DNA from: an uncultured Hyphomonadaceae bacterium
Lineage (GTDB): Bacteria > Pseudomonadota > Alphaproteobacteria > Caulobacterales > Hyphomonadaceae
Assembly: GCA_938049795.1 (NCBI GenBank)
Contig: CALLCD010000152.1
Coordinates: 1 to 22,389 of the forward strand
Length of the DNA: 22,389 nt
Direction: 5' to 3'
In this document: positions 14,215 through 22,347 of the stretch, piece after piece
Layout of the letters: each line of letters starts with the position of its first letter
Position numbering within the stretch: the stretch's first letter is position 1
Made by a program: the position numbers and the translations under genes
Notes under the pieces: model-generated
What the model was told of the DNA's origin: nothing
Seen by the model: the letters and a program-made list of their open reading frames with translations, nothing else
Databases searched by the model: none

Positions 14215-15084
14215 ATGAGGGTAATCATGATGGAGCGTTTGGGGCTTGCGGCGGCTTTGCTGGGGCTTGCAGCTTGTGGACAAGGCGGCGGTGACCAGAC
14301 CGTCGAGCCCCGCCAGACGGCTCAAACGGACACAACGGTCTGTGTTCCCGCCCCGCAAACCGGCCAGTATTTCGTGTTCGAGGGCGGCAAATTTGTCCCC
14401 ACCGTGACCCCCAATGCGCAGATTGTCGAACGCGTTGTCGTGCGCGAGGCGGAAACAGGCTGGGTTCAAGATGTTGAAAACCAATTCCCCGGGCTCGGCT
14501 ATAGCTGGATGGGCCTGAACGTCCGCCGCAACACGGCCACGCTGATTGGCGTAGCGCCTGATCCGGTCACCAAGGAAGCGGCTTTTAATGTTGGCGAAAC
14601 GGCCATCCGCTCGAACCCCAATGGTGCGGATCTCAACATTATTGACGGGATTTCGGTCAGAGGCGGCGAGGCGGGCGTTGGTGCGGCATTGGCCGAGCTT
14701 GACGATTTGCCGACGCTTGAAGCCTGCCAGAAAGCCTTCGTGGACACGATGGAAGGCCGCAATGTCGAGTTCACCGTGGGCAGCGATGTGATCAAGCCGG
14801 CGAGCGCCAGACTGCTCGATGCGGTGTCCGGTGTCGCTTCGCTCTGCTCGGCCTATGACATCGAAGTTGGCGGACATGCCGACAGCCGCGGGGATGATAC
14901 GTTCAACCTCAACCTGTCACAGGATCGGGCCAATTCCGTGCGCGCCTATCTCGGCACCAAAGGGGTTGATACGTCTTTGATCTCGGCGGTCGGCTATGGC
15001 GAAACCCAGCCGCTCGACACAAGCGGCACGCCCGAGGGCGACCGCCGCAACCGGCGCACCGAGTTTACCGTCCGCGCGCGTTAA
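14215..15084 (+). CDS. OmpA family lipoprotein with BON-like domain
   Basis: A 289-residue outer-membrane lipoprotein that probably tethers the envelope to peptidoglycan. The lipobox LGLAAC puts the lipidated Cys at residue 21, followed by Gly, which favours outer-membrane sorting. A BON-like segment (about 86-150, VENQFPGLGYSWMGLNVRRN and ATLIGVAPDPVTKEAAF) precedes the OmpA C-terminal domain (about 182-287). The latter has the peptidoglycan-binding Asp223 in GHADSRG and Arg238 in LSQDRANSV. Extra cysteines at 43, 171 and 211 could form a disulfide, and 171/211 lie at the domain edge. ATG 14215 follows AGGGGA with a 6-base spacer; ATG 14227 is an alternative. The BON-OmpA layout resembles actinobacterial ArfA, but here as a lipoprotein. 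Confidence 0.9.
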   Translation: MRVIMMERLGLAAALLGLAACGQGGGDQTVEPRQTAQTDTTVCVPAPQTGQYFVFEGGKFVPTVTPNAQIVERVVVREAETGWVQDVENQFPGLGYSWMGLNVRRNTATLIGVAPDPVTKEAAFNVGETAIRSNPNGADLNIIDGISVRGGEAGVGAALAELDDLPTLEACQKAFVDTMEGRNVEFTVGSDVIKPASARLLDAVSGVASLCSAYDIEVGGHADSRGDDTFNLNLSQDRANSVRAYLGTKGVDTSLISAVGYGETQPLDTSGTPEGDRRNRRTEFTVRAR

Positions 15085-15102
15085 GGGGCTAAACGGCCAA
15101 AC

Positions 15103-16206
15103 CTAAAACCGGATGATCAAACCCTGATCAGGTGGCGTCGAGCCAGCGAGCGTTTCTCGCCACGCTTTGACAAGGCCCGAGCGCGCATCAATATGCTGAA
15201 TGTCCAGCAGATCTGACATCACCGGATAGAAGGCGCACATGTCCGCGTTCAGCCGCGTCGCCATCTCTTTTGGCCCTATCCGCTTGGCGCAAATCTCGAC
15301 ATGGCCGGGCGCGAAGAAGACCTCATTGGCCACCTTGCCGCTATCGGGCAAGCCCGTATCTGTCTGCGTTGGCAGATCTGCCCCACGCGGCGCATCCCAG
15401 TCCGTCGCCCCGACTTGGAGATGGACTTTGAGCTGACCGCCAAGCGCATCCGCAAGCGGGCCGCGCATCGCCGGATTGCCGCGAATATCGACATGGATGG
15501 CTGGCCCCGCATCCGTGATGGCGCCGAGATCGTCATAGGTGATGACATGATCATAAAGCCCGCTCGCCTCGGTAAACGCTTTGTTGCCCGCTGAGGTCAC
15601 GCCCGTCAGCGTTAGCCCGCCGCGCTTTCTCGCCGCGCTCGCATAGGCCAGCGAGGTCTTCGCCGAAGCGCTTGAGACGACGACATGGGCTGGCGGCGCA
15701 TCGCGTTCCATCAGGCAATCATCAATCAGCCAGCCGGTTGCGTATAGCGGCCGGACGAGCATTTGCGCATCTTCAAACTCGGCTTTGTAGGCGCTGTCGG
15801 TCTCGATAAAATGGTAGATATTGTAGAAGCCCGGCAGCGGCGCGCGATGAGCCGTCGCATCAGTAAAATTAAGCGGGTTCAGCTTTGATGGCGTGACCAC
15901 AAGATCGGTCGAAGCGGGCAGATAGCCATAGACGCGCTGGCCCACTTTGATGCCCTCCGCCTTGCTTTCGGTCACTTTCGCAAATCCCCAGAACGGGACG
16001 CGGCCCGTGGTGTCGTCGCCGGTCGGGAAGAAATTCCAATAGCCGGCAAAATCAGCAAAGGCGGCATAAGTGATATTGTTCGCCGTCAGCGCAAAGGTCT
16101 CTATGCCGAGCCTGACATCGCCCTCTTTGAGCGCGGGCGTGTCGAACTCGCGCCAGTCCAGGTCGGCAAGGTCGGATTTGGAGATAATCAGGTCAGCGCT
16201 GGGCAT
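15103..16206 (-). CDS. DUF2855 family protein (MDR-like)
   Basis: A 367-residue soluble protein of the DUF2855 family, which is distantly related to medium-chain dehydrogenases. The characteristic N-terminal stretch is LGIETFALTANNITYAAFAD with GYWNFFPTGDDTTGRVPFWGFAKV, then VGQRVYGYLPASTDLVV. A nucleotide-fold-like middle follows (HVVVSSASAKTSLAYASAA around 174-192), with a serine-rich loop in place of the classic Gly-rich one. No zinc ligands are evident. No reaction is known for the family; an oxidoreductase role is inference. A good AAAGGA site precedes ATG 16206. It ends the P450/crotonase-like operon, 26 bases after the preceding gene, which suggests oxidation of a lipid-like or terpenoid substrate. 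Confidence 0.85.
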   Translation of the reverse strand: MPSADLIISKSDLADLDWREFDTPALKEGDVRLGIETFALTANNITYAAFADFAGYWNFFPTGDDTTGRVPFWGFAKVTESKAEGIKVGQRVYGYLPASTDLVVTPSKLNPLNFTDATAHRAPLPGFYNIYHFIETDSAYKAEFEDAQMLVRPLYATGWLIDDCLMERDAPPAHVVVSSASAKTSLAYASAARKRGGLTLTGVTSAGNKAFTEASGLYDHVITYDDLGAITDAGPAIHVDIRGNPAMRGPLADALGGQLKVHLQVGATDWDAPRGADLPTQTDTGLPDSGKVANEVFFAPGHVEICAKRIGPKEMATRLNADMCAFYPVMSDLLDIQHIDARSGLVKAWRETLAGSTPPDQGLIIRF

Positions 16207-16232
16207 ATTGGTGTCCTTTTAGGTCTGGCAGG

Positions 16233-16970
16233 TCAGGATTTTTTCGTAAAGGCATTGATCCGGCCTTTGGCGTCAGGGCCAAGACCTTCATTTTCGGTAA
16301 TTTCCCATTGCAATCCGGCGTCCATCGGCCAGCCATCGGTTGCTTCGAGCAGGCGCTTATTGGCTGCATGGGAGAAGGCGGAATTGGCGCAGATCGAGCG
16401 GGCGATGGCCTCGGCCTCGTCAAACACACTGGCCTCCGGAAACACCATCTCGCACAAGCCTGCCGCGAGCGCCGCATCTGCGCGCAAGGTCTCGGCGGTG
16501 AACATGAGCCGTTTTGCGGTGGCAACGCCCACACGTCGGGGCAGGCGCTGGCTCATTCCCCAGATCGGGGTCAGCGCCCATTTAGCGTGGGTATCGGCAA
16601 ATTTCGCTGTGTCCGCCGCGATGATGAAATCCGCCGCAAGCGCAACTTCCAGCGCTCCCGTATAGCAATGCCCATGCACCACGGCGATGACGGGCTTCGG
16701 GAGCTTTTCGAGGAGCCGCAACGTCTCAGAATGCCAGCCGGGCGAAGGCACAGCCTCACCCTCGGCAATGTCGCCAAGGTCATGTCCCGCCGAAAAACAC
16801 CGCCCCGCACCGCGCAGGATCACGCAAGTAATGCTCGCATCCTCTTTGAGCGCAATGACGTGGCGGCGCAGCTCCCTGAACATCTCGACCGTCAGCGCAT
16901 TGAGCTTGTCCGGCCGGTTCAGCGTCAGGGTCGCCACGCCATCCTTGTCGTCTCTTAGGACAGGGCTCAT
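16233..16970 (-). CDS. enoyl-CoA hydratase/isomerase (crotonase) family protein, noncanonical active site
   Basis: A 245-residue crotonase-fold protein with the oxyanion-hole segment CFSAGHDLGD (58-67) and GHCYTGALEVALAADF (99-114), where Glu107 matches Glu144 of rat hydratase. The second catalytic glutamate (rat Glu164, in FGQPE) is replaced: here the stretch reads FADTHAKWALTPIWGMSQRL, placing His at that position. The DTHAKW/PIWGMSQRL pattern is seen in a divergent subgroup whose reaction is uncertain, so simple hydration of enoyl-CoA should not be assumed. Length is normal. It overlaps the P450 stop by four bases (ATGA, 16967-16970), so the two are translationally coupled. Confidence 0.88.
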   Translation of the reverse strand: MSPVLRDDKDGVATLTLNRPDKLNALTVEMFRELRRHVIALKEDASITCVILRGAGRCFSAGHDLGDIAEGEAVPSPGWHSETLRLLEKLPKPVIAVVHGHCYTGALEVALAADFIIAADTAKFADTHAKWALTPIWGMSQRLPRRVGVATAKRLMFTAETLRADAALAAGLCEMVFPEASVFDEAEAIARSICANSAFSHAANKRLLEATDGWPMDAGLQWEITENEGLGPDAKGRINAFTKKS

Positions 16971-18304
16971 CCGCCCGTTCCGAGATCAACCTCGAGATGG
17001 GAGATGGCATGGACGAAATTGTTCGGGGCGAGCTCGCCTTTGCCCGTCCAGCGAATGTCGGGGAAGCGCCGCAAAATGTTCTGATAGGCGCATTCAAGCT
17101 GCATATTGGCCACGCGCTGACCGATGCAGACATGCGGCCCCAGCCCGAAGGCGAGATGCTCGCGGGCATTGTCGCGCGTGATGTCGAACGCGTCAGGCTC
17201 AGGGAATTTCGCCGGATCGCGATTGGCCGCCGGATAATACATGACGACCTTATCGCCCTCGGACATTTTCTGGCCACCAAGCTCGGTGTCTTGCGCGACC
17301 GTCCGGCGCATATAGGTCACAGGGCTGACCATGCGCAGCGCCTCATTGACGAAATTCTTGTAGAGATCGGGATTGGCAATGAGCTTGGCGCGCTGGTCCA
17401 TATGCTCGGTGAGGAGCTTCATCGTGCCCGACAGCGAATTGCGCGTCGTGTCATTGCCCGCAAAAACGATCAGCAACCAGGAGCCGTCAAGGAACTCGTC
17501 AGACAAGAGCTCGCCGTCGATTTTGACATTGGCGATGGCACTGAGCAGGTCGTTTTGCGGATCTTTGCGGCGTTTCTGGAGAAGGTCGCGGCCAAAATCG
17601 AACAGGGCCTGAATCTCAGCCATGAAGGCCATGATCTGTTCCGGCGTGACATTGCCGAGCCCTTCTTGCTGGGATTGATAGTTCGCCATTTCGAGGAAAT
17701 GCATCCAGTGGACGAGCTTCGGCCGGTCGGCGGCAGGAATGCCCAATATCTCGCACAGGGTGAACAGCGGCAATTCGGCCGAGAACGCCTCGACCATATC
17801 AAGCACAGGGCCTTTCTTGACCATCTCGTCGAGCAGATGATTGACGTGGACATCAACCTTTTTGCGCAATTCCTCGACAAATCCTGTGCGGAAATATTGC
17901 ATATGCTCCATGCGCAGGCCGGTATGATGGGGCCGGTCGAGGCAGATCATCGTGTTAAGCGAGGCGTCATGCAGGAGCGGGTGGCGAGGCGTGTCGTCAA
18001 GCCCGTAAGATTGCATAATCCCGCCGCGCTGGGAGGAGAAAATGGCCGGGGTCAACTCGACCTGTTTGACGAGGTCATAGCTTGTCAGCGCCCAATGACC
18101 GGCGCCGAACTCCTCGGGATGCCACATGACGGGCGCCTGCGCGCGTATCTGGGCAAAGGCATCAAACGCATAGCCGCCCGCTTCGACATAGACGCTCGGA
18201 TCGGTTAGATTTATGGGCGGTTTGAGGTCATGGATCGGCGTGTTGCTCGGTGCATCGGCAAGCTTTTCCGATTGATAGGTTTCGCTGACATTTTGAAGTC
18301 CCAT
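16967..18304 (-). CDS. cytochrome P450
   Basis: A 445-residue soluble bacterial P450 with all hallmarks: I-helix oxygen-activation motif FAGNDTTRN (281-289), the ExxR motif EALR (321-324), and the heme loop FGLGPHVCIGQ (386-396) with the proximal Cys393. There is no membrane anchor. The substrate cannot be read off; the downstream crotonase-like and DUF2855 genes suggest a fatty-acyl, terpenoid or steroid-like compound. ATG 18304 is preceded by AGGGAG with an 8-base spacer. No ferredoxin or ferredoxin reductase gene is in the window, so electrons must come from elsewhere. It follows rluB by 26 bases on the same strand. Confidence 0.96.
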   Translation of the reverse strand: MGLQNVSETYQSEKLADAPSNTPIHDLKPPINLTDPSVYVEAGGYAFDAFAQIRAQAPVMWHPEEFGAGHWALTSYDLVKQVELTPAIFSSQRGGIMQSYGLDDTPRHPLLHDASLNTMICLDRPHHTGLRMEHMQYFRTGFVEELRKKVDVHVNHLLDEMVKKGPVLDMVEAFSAELPLFTLCEILGIPAADRPKLVHWMHFLEMANYQSQQEGLGNVTPEQIMAFMAEIQALFDFGRDLLQKRRKDPQNDLLSAIANVKIDGELLSDEFLDGSWLLIVFAGNDTTRNSLSGTMKLLTEHMDQRAKLIANPDLYKNFVNEALRMVSPVTYMRRTVAQDTELGGQKMSEGDKVVMYYPAANRDPAKFPEPDAFDITRDNAREHLAFGLGPHVCIGQRVANMQLECAYQNILRRFPDIRWTGKGELAPNNFVHAISHLEVDLGTGG

Positions 18305-18330
18305 AATGTAATCTCCCTCGATGAGCGCGG

Positions 18331-19263
18331 CTATGGCTTACGACGCGCCCCCTTACGGCCCGGTCGCCTTTTGTCTTTCGGCCCATTATGAGCGCGATTG
18401 GTGTTTCGTTCAAACCCTATCCCAGAGGAAGGCGCAAAATTCACCTCCGGCAAGAGGGGGCCGAGCGTTTCGATTAGCGTATGTGTCGGCACCTCGACCA
18501 CGGAGCCCGGCGTCATTTTGCCAAGCTCGAACGGGCCATAAGAGACGCGGATTAGCCGGTTTACCTTCATCTCTAGCGCTTCGAGCGCGCGCCGGACCTC
18601 GCGCTTTTTGCCTTCTTTCAGGCTGACATGAAGCCAGCTATTGGCCCCTGTCTGGCGCTCGAGCGTGGCCGTGATCGGGCCGAACACATCGCCATCCACC
18701 GTGATGCCATCTTTCAGCGTATCGAGCTTGTCTTGTGTGATCCGCCCATGAGCACGGGCGCGATAGGTCCGCTCGAACGCATTGGCGGGCAATTCGAGCG
18801 CGCGGGCAAGCTCGCCATCATTGGTCAGGAGCAACAAGCCTTCGGTGTTAAGGTCGAGCCGGCCAATGGTCACGGTGCGCGGTAGGGTTTTGGGCAATTC
18901 CTGAAAAATCGTCGAACGGCCTTCAGGATCGGAATTGGTGGTTAAGAGACCGGCGGGTTTGTGGTAGCGCCAGAGCCGGGTTGGTTCGGGCGGGCGGATT
19001 AAGCGGCCTTCGACCTTGATCTGTTCACGACCGGTCACTTTGAAGGCGGGCGAGTGCAGCCGTTCGCCATTGACCATGACTTTGCCCGCCTCGATCAGCC
19101 CCTCGCAGGCGCGGCGCGAGGCAACGCCGCAACGGGCAAGATATTTGGCAATGCGTTCGCCCTCGCTCCAGTCCGGCTCGGCGGGGGGCTGGTGGCGGTT
19201 TGATTTATTGGACTTTTTTCCGGCGGGCTTGCGTGTTTGGCCCGTCTCCCGACGCTCCGTCAT
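18331..19263 (-). CDS. rluB: 23S rRNA pseudouridine synthase, RsuA/RluB family
   Basis: A 310-residue enzyme that converts a uridine to pseudouridine in rRNA. It has an N-terminal S4 RNA-binding domain (about 36-90, with RIAKYLARCGVASRRACEGL) and the RsuA/RluB catalytic domain with GRLDLNTEGLLLLTNDG (134-150, catalytic Asp137). KKREVRRALEALEMKVNRLIR is the second family signature. Both ends carry basic, disordered extensions (KPAGKKSNKSN at the start; PGRKGARRKP at the end). RluB normally acts at U2605 (E. coli numbering). RsuA or RluE activity cannot be excluded by sequence alone. It starts nine bases after the GST stop. Confidence 0.92.
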   Translation of the reverse strand: MTERRETGQTRKPAGKKSNKSNRHQPPAEPDWSEGERIAKYLARCGVASRRACEGLIEAGKVMVNGERLHSPAFKVTGREQIKVEGRLIRPPEPTRLWRYHKPAGLLTTNSDPEGRSTIFQELPKTLPRTVTIGRLDLNTEGLLLLTNDGELARALELPANAFERTYRARAHGRITQDKLDTLKDGITVDGDVFGPITATLERQTGANSWLHVSLKEGKKREVRRALEALEMKVNRLIRVSYGPFELGKMTPGSVVEVPTHTLIETLGPLLPEVNFAPSSGIGFERNTNRAHNGPKDKRRPGRKGARRKP

Positions 19264-19272
19264 GGCAATCTC

Positions 19273-19926
19273 TCAATTCTTCAACATGGCTTTGCGCGCC
19301 TTATACGCGGTTTCCATCTCGGCGAAAGCTTTGTCTATCGGGTCCGCTTTGCCGATGGCGCGCAGATAGGCGGCACATTTGGGCGTATTGGGGAAAGCGC
19401 GCACGCCGTAGAAGTCGGCAAAATGGGGGACAAAGAACAAGAAAGGCGCAAGGGCAAGATCAGCAACAGAGAGCCCATTACCGGCCGCATATGGCTGATC
19501 AGGCCTGAGATAGTGTTCGGCAAAGCCCAGCCCCTCGTTTAGCGCGTTGAAGACGACGACGATCTGGTCAACCCGCAAGCCTTCGCGCATGCCGACAATG
19601 AGAGCGAGGAAATGCGGGGCGATGTAGAGGTCTGCGATACGGGCGAGGAGGCGGGCGGTGGCGCGGCCGGTTGCGGTATCGGGCAGGAGGGCTGGGGCGG
19701 GGATAAGATCGTCGAGATAATCTACAATGGTCTGGCTTTCGGGGAGGATAAAACCGTCATGTTCGAGGATCGGGATTTGCCGCATCGGGGCCAGTGCTTC
19801 AAGCGCATCCGTGCCGCCGAACGTGTCAACAAGTTCGGTCTCGCCGAGCAGGTTTTTTGCGCGCAAGGCCAGTTTGGCGCGTTGGCCGAAGGGGGAGAGA
19901 TCGGTGGTGTGCAGTTTGAATGTCAT
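19273..19926 (-). CDS. glutathione S-transferase family protein
   Basis: A 217-residue protein with an N-terminal thioredoxin-like domain (about 1-78) and an all-helical C-terminal domain. SPFGQRAKLALR (11-22) carries the likely catalytic Ser11, MRQIPILEHDG (48-58) has the cis-proline, and LPESQTIVDYLDD (61-73) holds the Glu63-Ser64 that binds the glutathione gamma-glutamyl group. GLSVADLALAPFL is the conserved N-capping/hydrophobic-staple segment. The role could be glutathione conjugation, reduction or a maleylacetoacetate-isomerase-like step. GAGGA lies 8 bases before ATG 19926. The gene is tightly packed between a small membrane-protein gene and rluB. Confidence 0.92.
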   Translation of the reverse strand: MTFKLHTTDLSPFGQRAKLALRAKNLLGETELVDTFGGTDALEALAPMRQIPILEHDGFILPESQTIVDYLDDLIPAPALLPDTATGRATARLLARIADLYIAPHFLALIVGMREGLRVDQIVVVFNALNEGLGFAEHYLRPDQPYAAGNGLSVADLALAPFLFFVPHFADFYGVRAFPNTPKCAAYLRAIGKADPIDKAFAEMETAYKARKAMLKN

Positions 19927-19936
19927 GCGGAGATCC

Positions 19937-20332
19937 TCAGAAAAACTGACCGATGAGCGAGAGGATCATCGCGCCGACGACGACCTCGAGCAGCACCCAA
20001 TAGCGGTTGATGCCGCCCTGACCGTTTTCCTTTGTGTCAAGAACCATCGAAGCAAGGCGCGCAAAAGCCGCCCCGAACCAGGCCATCGCAATCGGCAGGA
20101 TCGCAAACACGCTGGCGGTGGCTGGCAACTGGGTGACGCAGACCAGCGCGGTGGTGTGGATCATGAAGAAGACGCCGCCAAACGTGGCGCGGAACTCGGC
20201 AAAGCCGCCGGGCTTGGTTGGGTCAGCCTGAAGGCGCAGGGAATTGGCAATGGCGGCGGGGCGCAGGACGGCGATGAGGCCCACAAATGCGCCGAAGCCG
20301 AGGCCAGCAAGGCATAAATAGTGAAAAATCAT
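19937..20332 (-). CDS. small membrane protein, DUF4345-like
   Basis: A 131-residue protein with four hydrophobic segments, about residues 5-25, 50-68, 74-96 and 108-129. The motif FRATFGGVFFMIHTTAL (47-63), a Gly-Gly in the second helix after a charged Arg, resembles DUF4345-type proteins. No function is established. ATG 20332 is preceded by AAGGAC at a suitable distance. It starts 78 bases after lpxL and ends 10 bases before the GST gene, so it may begin the six-gene run down to DUF2855. Confidence 0.75.
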   Translation of the reverse strand: MIFHYLCLAGLGFGAFVGLIAVLRPAAIANSLRLQADPTKPGGFAEFRATFGGVFFMIHTTALVCVTQLPATASVFAILPIAMAWFGAAFARLASMVLDTKENGQGGINRYWVLLEVVVGAMILSLIGQFF

Positions 20333-20410
20333 GGGCTTTGTGTCCTTGCATGTTGGAAACGGAGGCGGAGCGTGTGTGGAAAGCCTATAGCATGATCGCG
20401 GTGGGCTACA

Positions 20411-21352
20411 TCAATCGGCTTTGTCCTTTTGAGGGGTTTTCGGCCAGCGCCGGTGCATCCAGAACCACTGGCCCGGGGTTTCGCGGATACGTGCTTCGAT
20501 GAAGCGTGTGATCTCGGAGACGGTGGCATGGGTGTCGTCCGGCTGGGCGATGATTGGTTCATGAACGGTGACACGGAAGCGGCACGGGCCTGTGCGGATG
20601 GTAGACATGGGGATAAGCGGCACCTGATAGCGCGCGGCGAGACGGGTCGGCCCGGGCGCGGTCATGGCGTCGTGGCCGAAGAAGGGAACTGCAATCCCTT
20701 CGCGGAATTTCTGGTCATTGAGGAGGGCAACGGCCTGTCCCTTGGCGAGCGCTTTCATCAAGCGGCGCGTGCCCAGACCTTTGGGCGCAAGCGCGGGGAT
20801 GCCGTAGGATTGGCGCAGGGCATTGACCCGCCTGTCGATGTGCGGATTGTTGAGCGCGCGATAGGTGACAAGGCAATCAACGGGCCGGTTACAGATCGCC
20901 GAGGCCATGACCTCCCAATTGGCAAAATGGCCCGAGATGAGCACCGCGCCGGAGCCGGACTGGCTGACCGCGTCGAGCCGCTCGGGATTGATAACTTCGA
21001 GCCGGGCTTCATCTGTGTAGGGTTTGAGTTTGGTAAGGTGTGGAAGCTCTCCGGCGGTGCGGCCGACATTTTCCCAGGCTTCGAGCGCGGTGGCGCGGAT
21101 TTTCGCCTCCTCCCATTCGGGAAAGGCACGGCGCAGATTGGACAGGGCGATCTTGTGCTGGGACAGGCGCGGGCCGATCTTGCGTCCGATCCAGCCGCCA
21201 AGGTTTGACGCGCATTCAGGACTGAGCAAAGAGACGGGCATCCAGTAGAGGACATCCCACAACAAGGTTTCGACCCGCCACTGTATCCGTTGGCCGAGCG
21301 AGGCCCGCTCGTCTATATCTGTCGGACGGGTATAGCCGCTGGGATCAGCCAT
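20411..21352 (-). CDS. lpxL: lauroyl/lipid A late acyltransferase (LpxL/HtrB family)
   Basis: A 313-residue inner-membrane enzyme that would add a secondary acyl chain to Kdo-lipid A. It has an N-terminal hydrophobic anchor (about 26-45, ETLLWDVLYWMPVSLLSPEC), the family catalytic motif ISGHFANWE (139-147, His142 and Glu147, the HX4E form of HX4D/E), PFFGHDAMTAPGPTRLA, and the C-terminal WFWMHRRWP. ATG 21352 is the correct start: it overlaps the lpxK stop by eight bases and has GAGGA inside lpxK. The same frame stays open further upstream to 21643, but that part lies in lpxK and has no family match. The exact acyl chain and acceptor are not certain. Confidence 0.92.
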   Translation of the reverse strand: MADPSGYTRPTDIDERASLGQRIQWRVETLLWDVLYWMPVSLLSPECASNLGGWIGRKIGPRLSQHKIALSNLRRAFPEWEEAKIRATALEAWENVGRTAGELPHLTKLKPYTDEARLEVINPERLDAVSQSGSGAVLISGHFANWEVMASAICNRPVDCLVTYRALNNPHIDRRVNALRQSYGIPALAPKGLGTRRLMKALAKGQAVALLNDQKFREGIAVPFFGHDAMTAPGPTRLAARYQVPLIPMSTIRTGPCRFRVTVHEPIIAQPDDTHATVSEITRFIEARIRETPGQWFWMHRRWPKTPQKDKAD

Positions 21353-22346
21353 GTTTTTTGTCCTCGAAGAAGGGGGCAAGCAAAGCGTCAAGCGCGCCCT
21401 CATCGCTAAATTGCGCGTGGACATCAATCGGGATGATGTCCGTGCGGGCCTCTGGCGGAAGGCGGACAAAATCCTTGCGCGTGGTGACGAGCGTGTAGCC
21501 ATGGGCTTTGGCGATGGCGTGGAGCCGTGTGAGATCGCGCGGGGTATAGGTATGATGATCGGGGAAGCCGAACTGGTCTTGGACATCGCCGCCCGCCTTG
21601 CGCAAATGCTCGAAGAAACGGGCGGGGCGGCCAATGCCGGCAAAGGCGAAGAGCGGGCCGTCGGGTGGCGCGGTGGTCTGGACGAGGCGCGCGCGCAGGA
21701 CGGGCAGAGACGCGCAGGCGATGACCGGCGGGACAGGGCCGTCGCCCATCAGGATGACCGCATCAGCGCGCGCAAGCCCTGCGGCGGGCGGTTCGCGCAA
21801 GGGGCCTTTGGGCAGGACATAGCCATTGCCAAACGGGGCCTCGCTGTCGATGACGATGAGGGATAAGTCTTTGGCGAGCGAAGGGTTCTGGTGACCGTCA
21901 TCCATGATGATCGCCGCTGTGCCTGCCTTGATCATGGCCCGAGCGCCTGCGGGCCGGTCGCGGCTGATCCAGCTGTCACCATTGGCCGAGAGCATGAGCG
22001 GTTCGTCGCCAACCTCTGTCGCGGTATGGGTCGCGGCATCGACTTTGAGCGGGCCGGAGAGCGTGCCGCCATAGCCGCGTGAGAGACTGGCAGCGCGAAG
22101 ACCTTGTGCGAGAAGTCGGGCGCGTAGGGCGTCTACGATGGGGGTTTTGCCGCTGCCGCCGCTTGTCAGATTGCCGACACAGATGACCGGAACATCGAGT
22201 TTGAGCGGGGTGGCGCGGGCGATGCGGCGGGCGGTCATATGGGCATAGAGCGCGGAGAGCGGGGTGAGGAGGGCGCGGAGCATGGGCGCGGATTCGCGCG
22301 ATTGCGGGTCGAGGCCGGCTGACCAGAAATGGGGCGCGCGGGCCAT
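21345..22346 (-). CDS. lpxK: tetraacyldisaccharide 4'-kinase
   Basis: LpxK phosphorylates the 4' position of the tetraacyldisaccharide to form lipid IVA at the inner membrane. The 333-residue protein has an N-terminal membrane-associated helix (about 22-45), the P-loop GNLTSGGSGKT (58-68), the SRGYGG motif (89-94) and DDGHQN (149-154), which corresponds to the DDGFQ signature. The C-terminal GIGRPARFFEHLRKAG and FPDHHTYTPRDL segments are also typical. The start ATG 22346 lies one base after the upstream stop codon (TGATATG), so it is likely translationally coupled. It is followed by lpxL with an 8-base overlap. Confidence 0.97.
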   Translation of the reverse strand: MARAPHFWSAGLDPQSRESAPMLRALLTPLSALYAHMTARRIARATPLKLDVPVICVGNLTSGGSGKTPIVDALRARLLAQGLRAASLSRGYGGTLSGPLKVDAATHTATEVGDEPLMLSANGDSWISRDRPAGARAMIKAGTAAIIMDDGHQNPSLAKDLSLIVIDSEAPFGNGYVLPKGPLREPPAAGLARADAVILMGDGPVPPVIACASLPVLRARLVQTTAPPDGPLFAFAGIGRPARFFEHLRKAGGDVQDQFGFPDHHTYTPRDLTRLHAIAKAHGYTLVTTRKDFVRLPPEARTDIIPIDVHAQFSDEGALDALLAPFFEDKKHG

Positions 22347-22347
22347 A

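Noticed and set aside
15085..15130. A bidirectional terminator between the converging OmpA-like and DUF2855 genes.
   Set aside because: The gap is only 18 bases and I found no stem with a T-tract on either strand; the TGATCA pair at 15114 and 15125 is a short direct repeat of a palindromic hexamer.
16997..18208. A 403-residue open frame on the plus strand opposite the P450 gene.
   Set aside because: It is the antisense shadow of a strongly supported P450, caused by high GC at third codon positions, and has no recognisable motif.
20411..21643. A longer 410-residue frame extending the lpxL gene upstream.
   Set aside because: The extra ~97 residues lie inside lpxK in another frame, are low complexity and match nothing; ATG 21352 gives the normal family N-terminus and an 8-base overlap.
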